From positions 22,209,431 to 22,273,430 of the forward strand of contig NW_004454159.1 of the NCBI RefSeq assembly GCF_000283155.1: a stretch of DNA of 64,000 bases. The letters run 5' to 3'. Shown here piece after piece: positions 61,060 to 64,000 of this stretch. Numbering within the stretch: the stretch's first letter is position 1; each line of letters begins with the position of its first letter. Source of the stretch: Ceratotherium simum simum. Lineage: Eukaryota > Chordata > Mammalia > Perissodactyla > Rhinocerotidae. A model generated the notes under the pieces. That model was not told where the DNA came from and did not search any database. It saw only the letters and a program-made list of their open reading frames with translations. The position numbers and the translations under genes are program-made.

Positions 61060-64000
61060 CTGAACAAGACAGAAGCAAAAAAGAAAGGCAAAAATGTTAG
61101 CTGTTTTATAACCAAAAATCATATCTATATTTAAATAAACAAAATGTGAAGGGTAATTGGGTGCTAGTGCTGCCTTTGAGCACGTTTCTTCTCTTCGAAT
61201 GTCCCCAGTCTGGCTTTCCAGAAGCAGTAAGCACAGCTCCTCCAGGCTCCCCAGTATGGCTCCCCAGCGAGCATCCATGGTCCTTTGCTTCACTTCATTT
61301 GTGCCTGCTTGTCTTTGCTGGAGCAATAGCTCAAGTCAGAATCTTCCCCTGTGATCAATATTAGGATTGACCCAACCCATCCCTAGCACCTACCACATCC
61401 TGGGTGAAAGCAGGGGCTTCACGGACGGGGATGGAGCCTCAAAATCTTAGGACAACCATATTCAAACGTTTACTGTGAGCATATCCTTGGATGCTGTGCA
61501 TGGAGCAACGAATACTGGATCTCCACGTAATAAGACAAGTTCAAGACAGATACCAACTAACCAACAGTAACGGATATTACAGAATTTGTAGTACAACCTC
61601 CAGTTCACCCCTCAAAAAAGAAAGGATCTAAGTACAGATTTAAACCACAGAGTTACTGCATTGCCCCCTGCTTCTAACAGCTTTGCCCGACTGAGCCAGA
61701 GTGACCTGACGCAGGCGCCAGAATGTCCTCAGTCAGCATTTGCCTCAGGGCTGCCTGTGGCAATTCTTTGAATCTGTCAAGGAAGATACATCACCTCCCA
61801 GTTCATTTTCCCATCACTTATCATCATCACCATTGGTGTTGGCAGTGGCACCTACAGATGTCAAGAACAGAAATACACATCTCCTGGCAGCGCCTCAGTG
61901 TGTAGTTATCTTCTGCAGAGCCAACTCGCAGATATCAAATAAGATTCCATTTCCCGTAACTTGTCTTTCTTATAAAAACCGTCTTATGTACGCAGACTTG
62001 AGTATCTGAAATAATTTATTTTTCCCTCTTTCAGTTCTCTAGTCAAGGGGTACCTTGCTGAAGAATAAGGAATACATTATTGGAAAGTGAAAATAAATCT
62101 AGACTGATGAAAATGGGCTTCTCAATAAAAGATGAAGAATGTAAAAATACCTACTTTTAAAAAGGAAACTCTTATTCTGAAGGCATTTTTTTCTCATTTT
62201 GAGATTTTTTTAATGTTACACAAATAGTATAATTACAATAAAGGAGGAAAAAGTCCCTTGCCATCCCATACTTCAAACCCATCACTTGATTTAATTTTCA
62301 GTGTTTCCTCTCTTTCCCTTCCCACATGCATATGCCATTTTTACATATTTTTAATTATAGTAGTTGCAGAGTTGATCCAAGAAAGGATTAGGATGCTACT
62401 CCCATGTTCAAATGAAATTATCCATTTAGAACAAGTATTAAAAGTTCTTTTGAAATGACAGTAAAGTTTAAAATGAAAAGAAAACCCATTTGTATTTGTA
62501 AAAAATACATATATTATATATAAATACACATAAAGCTAGAAATTTTATTATTTATAGAAATCTAAAAATAGGTTCTTAAGCAAATTGCTTGGTACAAAAA
62601 TATATCACTTTTCCTCTAATCCTCACAAAGCTTTTCAGAGGAAAACACACACACTCATACTTGCAAATTACTCAAAATAACATTCTCTTCTATTCTGGTG
62701 GATTCTGAGACAATCCAGACTCTTTGGATTCCAGCTCATCAGCTAACAAACAGACTTTCTTCCAATCCAATTTCTTTTCACTATATCTGTACTCCACGAG
62801 GAACTGTTGATTTACAGACTATTCCCATGGCTTTGGTGAACACAAAGATGATGCTGGGTGTCAGGATGGGGCACAGACAAATATAATATCACCAGAAACA
62901 TGGAAACACGAGGAGACGATGTAGAAAAATATGTGTCAAAGCTGACAACCAAGTGCATCTTTAAATACAGTCATGCATAGCTTAACAACAGGGATACGTT
63001 CTGAGAAATGTGTTGTTAGGTGATGTCATCATTGTGCAAACATCATAGAGTGTATTTACACAAACCTAGATGGTATAGCCTACTACACACCTAGGCTATA
63101 TGGTACTAATCTTATGGGACTGTTGTTGACTGAAACATTGTTATGTTGCGCATGACTGTATATGGAAAAACAAAACTAAATACAAAATGCAAATAAACAT
63201 GTCTTAACCAAGCAAATTAACAAATAATCATTGAGCCCCTGTTTGAAGTGTTCTGACAATACAAACAGCAATATCCACTTGAGTGTAGCCATTCTAATGG
63301 AACATACCCAGTGGATAATATAAATCATGACATTAAAGCAGAAAATCTTTATATTTGGACTTGGAGGATGGTAGTGAGATTCTTTATTTATAGGTCACAA
63401 CACAAGAGTTACAACAGTTTCAGCCCGTTACAGGAAGACCTGGGCCACTGCTCACATTTATCTCAGTGGGTTGGATGGTCCAGCCTCAGACTAAGGGGTC
63501 CAAGGCAGCCAGGACTCTCCTTTACTTCCTAATGGGCCTCCACACACAGCCATCTCCTTTAAGATGCCTTATTCTATCGATGACCCAATTCCTTTTGTCT
63601 GGTTCCAATGCTTCTCTCCTTCAAGGTCCCCCTTTAAAAGTATTACATCCTCATTTATAATGTGCAGAAATCCCTGTGGTTCACCAATCTTGGCCACATT
63701 CCCAAAACTGCTTCTTTTTAGTCCCGAGTGAGTCCACAGTTGTCCCAGTGGTCACATTGCATTGCCTCCTCCTTCCTCATCTGCCTTTCACTGAGCACCT
63801 GGCACCCTTGGGCACTCCCTCCTGAGGACTGAGGGATGCGATGGGAAGGGATGAGGTCAGGTTAGAGCAGCTGCTGCAAATAATCCAACGCGATAAGGAA
63901 ACTGTGCTGGGCTGTGGGCGCTTTTCTCATCCTGCTCTTCTGGCACCATCCCACCCCACACAGCAGCCCACAACAGAAACCAGTGAGCCCCCTTTTCTGC
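61060..64000 (-). other. SNCAIP intron 1, truncated by the window edge
   Basis: Upstream of exon 2 on the minus strand. The only element I can name is the Tc1/mariner-type element at 62968-63158. There is no CpG-dense promoter and no recognisable 5' exon in this stretch. Confidence 0.65.
62968..63158. mobile_element. Tc1/mariner (Tigger-type) short DNA transposon
   Basis: Terminal inverted repeats begin CAGTCATGC at 62968 and end GCATGACTG at 63158, flanked on each side by TA, the target duplication of this superfamily. The interior GATGGTATAGCCTACTACAC is a familiar primate and mammal MER-type sequence. No transposase is present. Confidence 0.82.

Noticed and set aside
61060..64000. SNCAIP promoter or CpG island
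   Set aside because: There is no CpG-dense region and no recognisable first exon here; the promoter is most likely beyond the right edge.
1..64000. A novel multi-gene system, CRISPR array, phage or mobile gene cluster
   Set aside because: The whole window is explained as one vertebrate gene with large introns and interspersed repeats; no clustered unknown coding regions are present.

Overview
The window is a piece of a placental mammal genome, most likely an odd-toed ungulate and probably an equid. It carries about ten copies of the tRNA-derived ERE SINE family known from horses and other perissodactyls. Most of these have intact target-site duplications and A-rich tails. They sit on an ordinary eutherian background of MIR, L2, old L1, MaLR-type LTRs and small DNA transposons.

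The only protein-coding gene I can support is SNCAIP (synphilin-1, the alpha-synuclein-interacting protein), on the minus strand and filling nearly the whole window. Nine coding exons can be placed to the base, each with a GT donor and an AG acceptor. From 5' to 3' they are 60957-61059 (start codon at 61011-61013), 47743-47815, 27364-28232, 25532-25711, 19898-20011, 12089-12214, 7653-7822, 2387-2479 and 723-1791. Exon numbers used here (2 to 10) assume one upstream non-coding exon. The exons join in one uninterrupted frame of 917 codons and stop one or a few codons short of the end expected from the human protein (919 residues, from memory). The last codon or codons, the stop and the 3'UTR must lie to the left of base 1. 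The promoter and exon 1 lie to the right of 64000; I see no CpG-island-like stretch in the window outside the SINEs.

Protein layout: an acidic N-terminus (exon 2), a long Ser/Pro-rich linker (exons 3-4), an ankyrin-repeat block (exons 5-8), a coiled coil (end of exon 8 and exon 9), and a long Ser-rich C-terminal region with acidic, basic and candidate docking motifs (exon 10). The rest is intron. Introns 2 (13 kb) and 3 (19.5 kb) hold most of the repeats, a 165-base pure-purine tract and a tRNA-Glu-headed composite SINE. Intron 6 has a strong 96-base inverted duplication; intron 8 has a SINE only 59 bases from a splice acceptor.

I found no operon, CRISPR, phage or other novel multi-gene system, and none is expected here. 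The most interesting observations are small: a five-codon upstream ORF whose stop overlaps the SNCAIP start codon (UAAUG), a canonical RVxF (PP1-type) docking motif in exon 10, exon phases that allow clean isoforms, a possible intronic early 3' end, and several inverted repeats that could fold in the pre-mRNA. Repeat names come from memory of consensus sequences, not from a database search.
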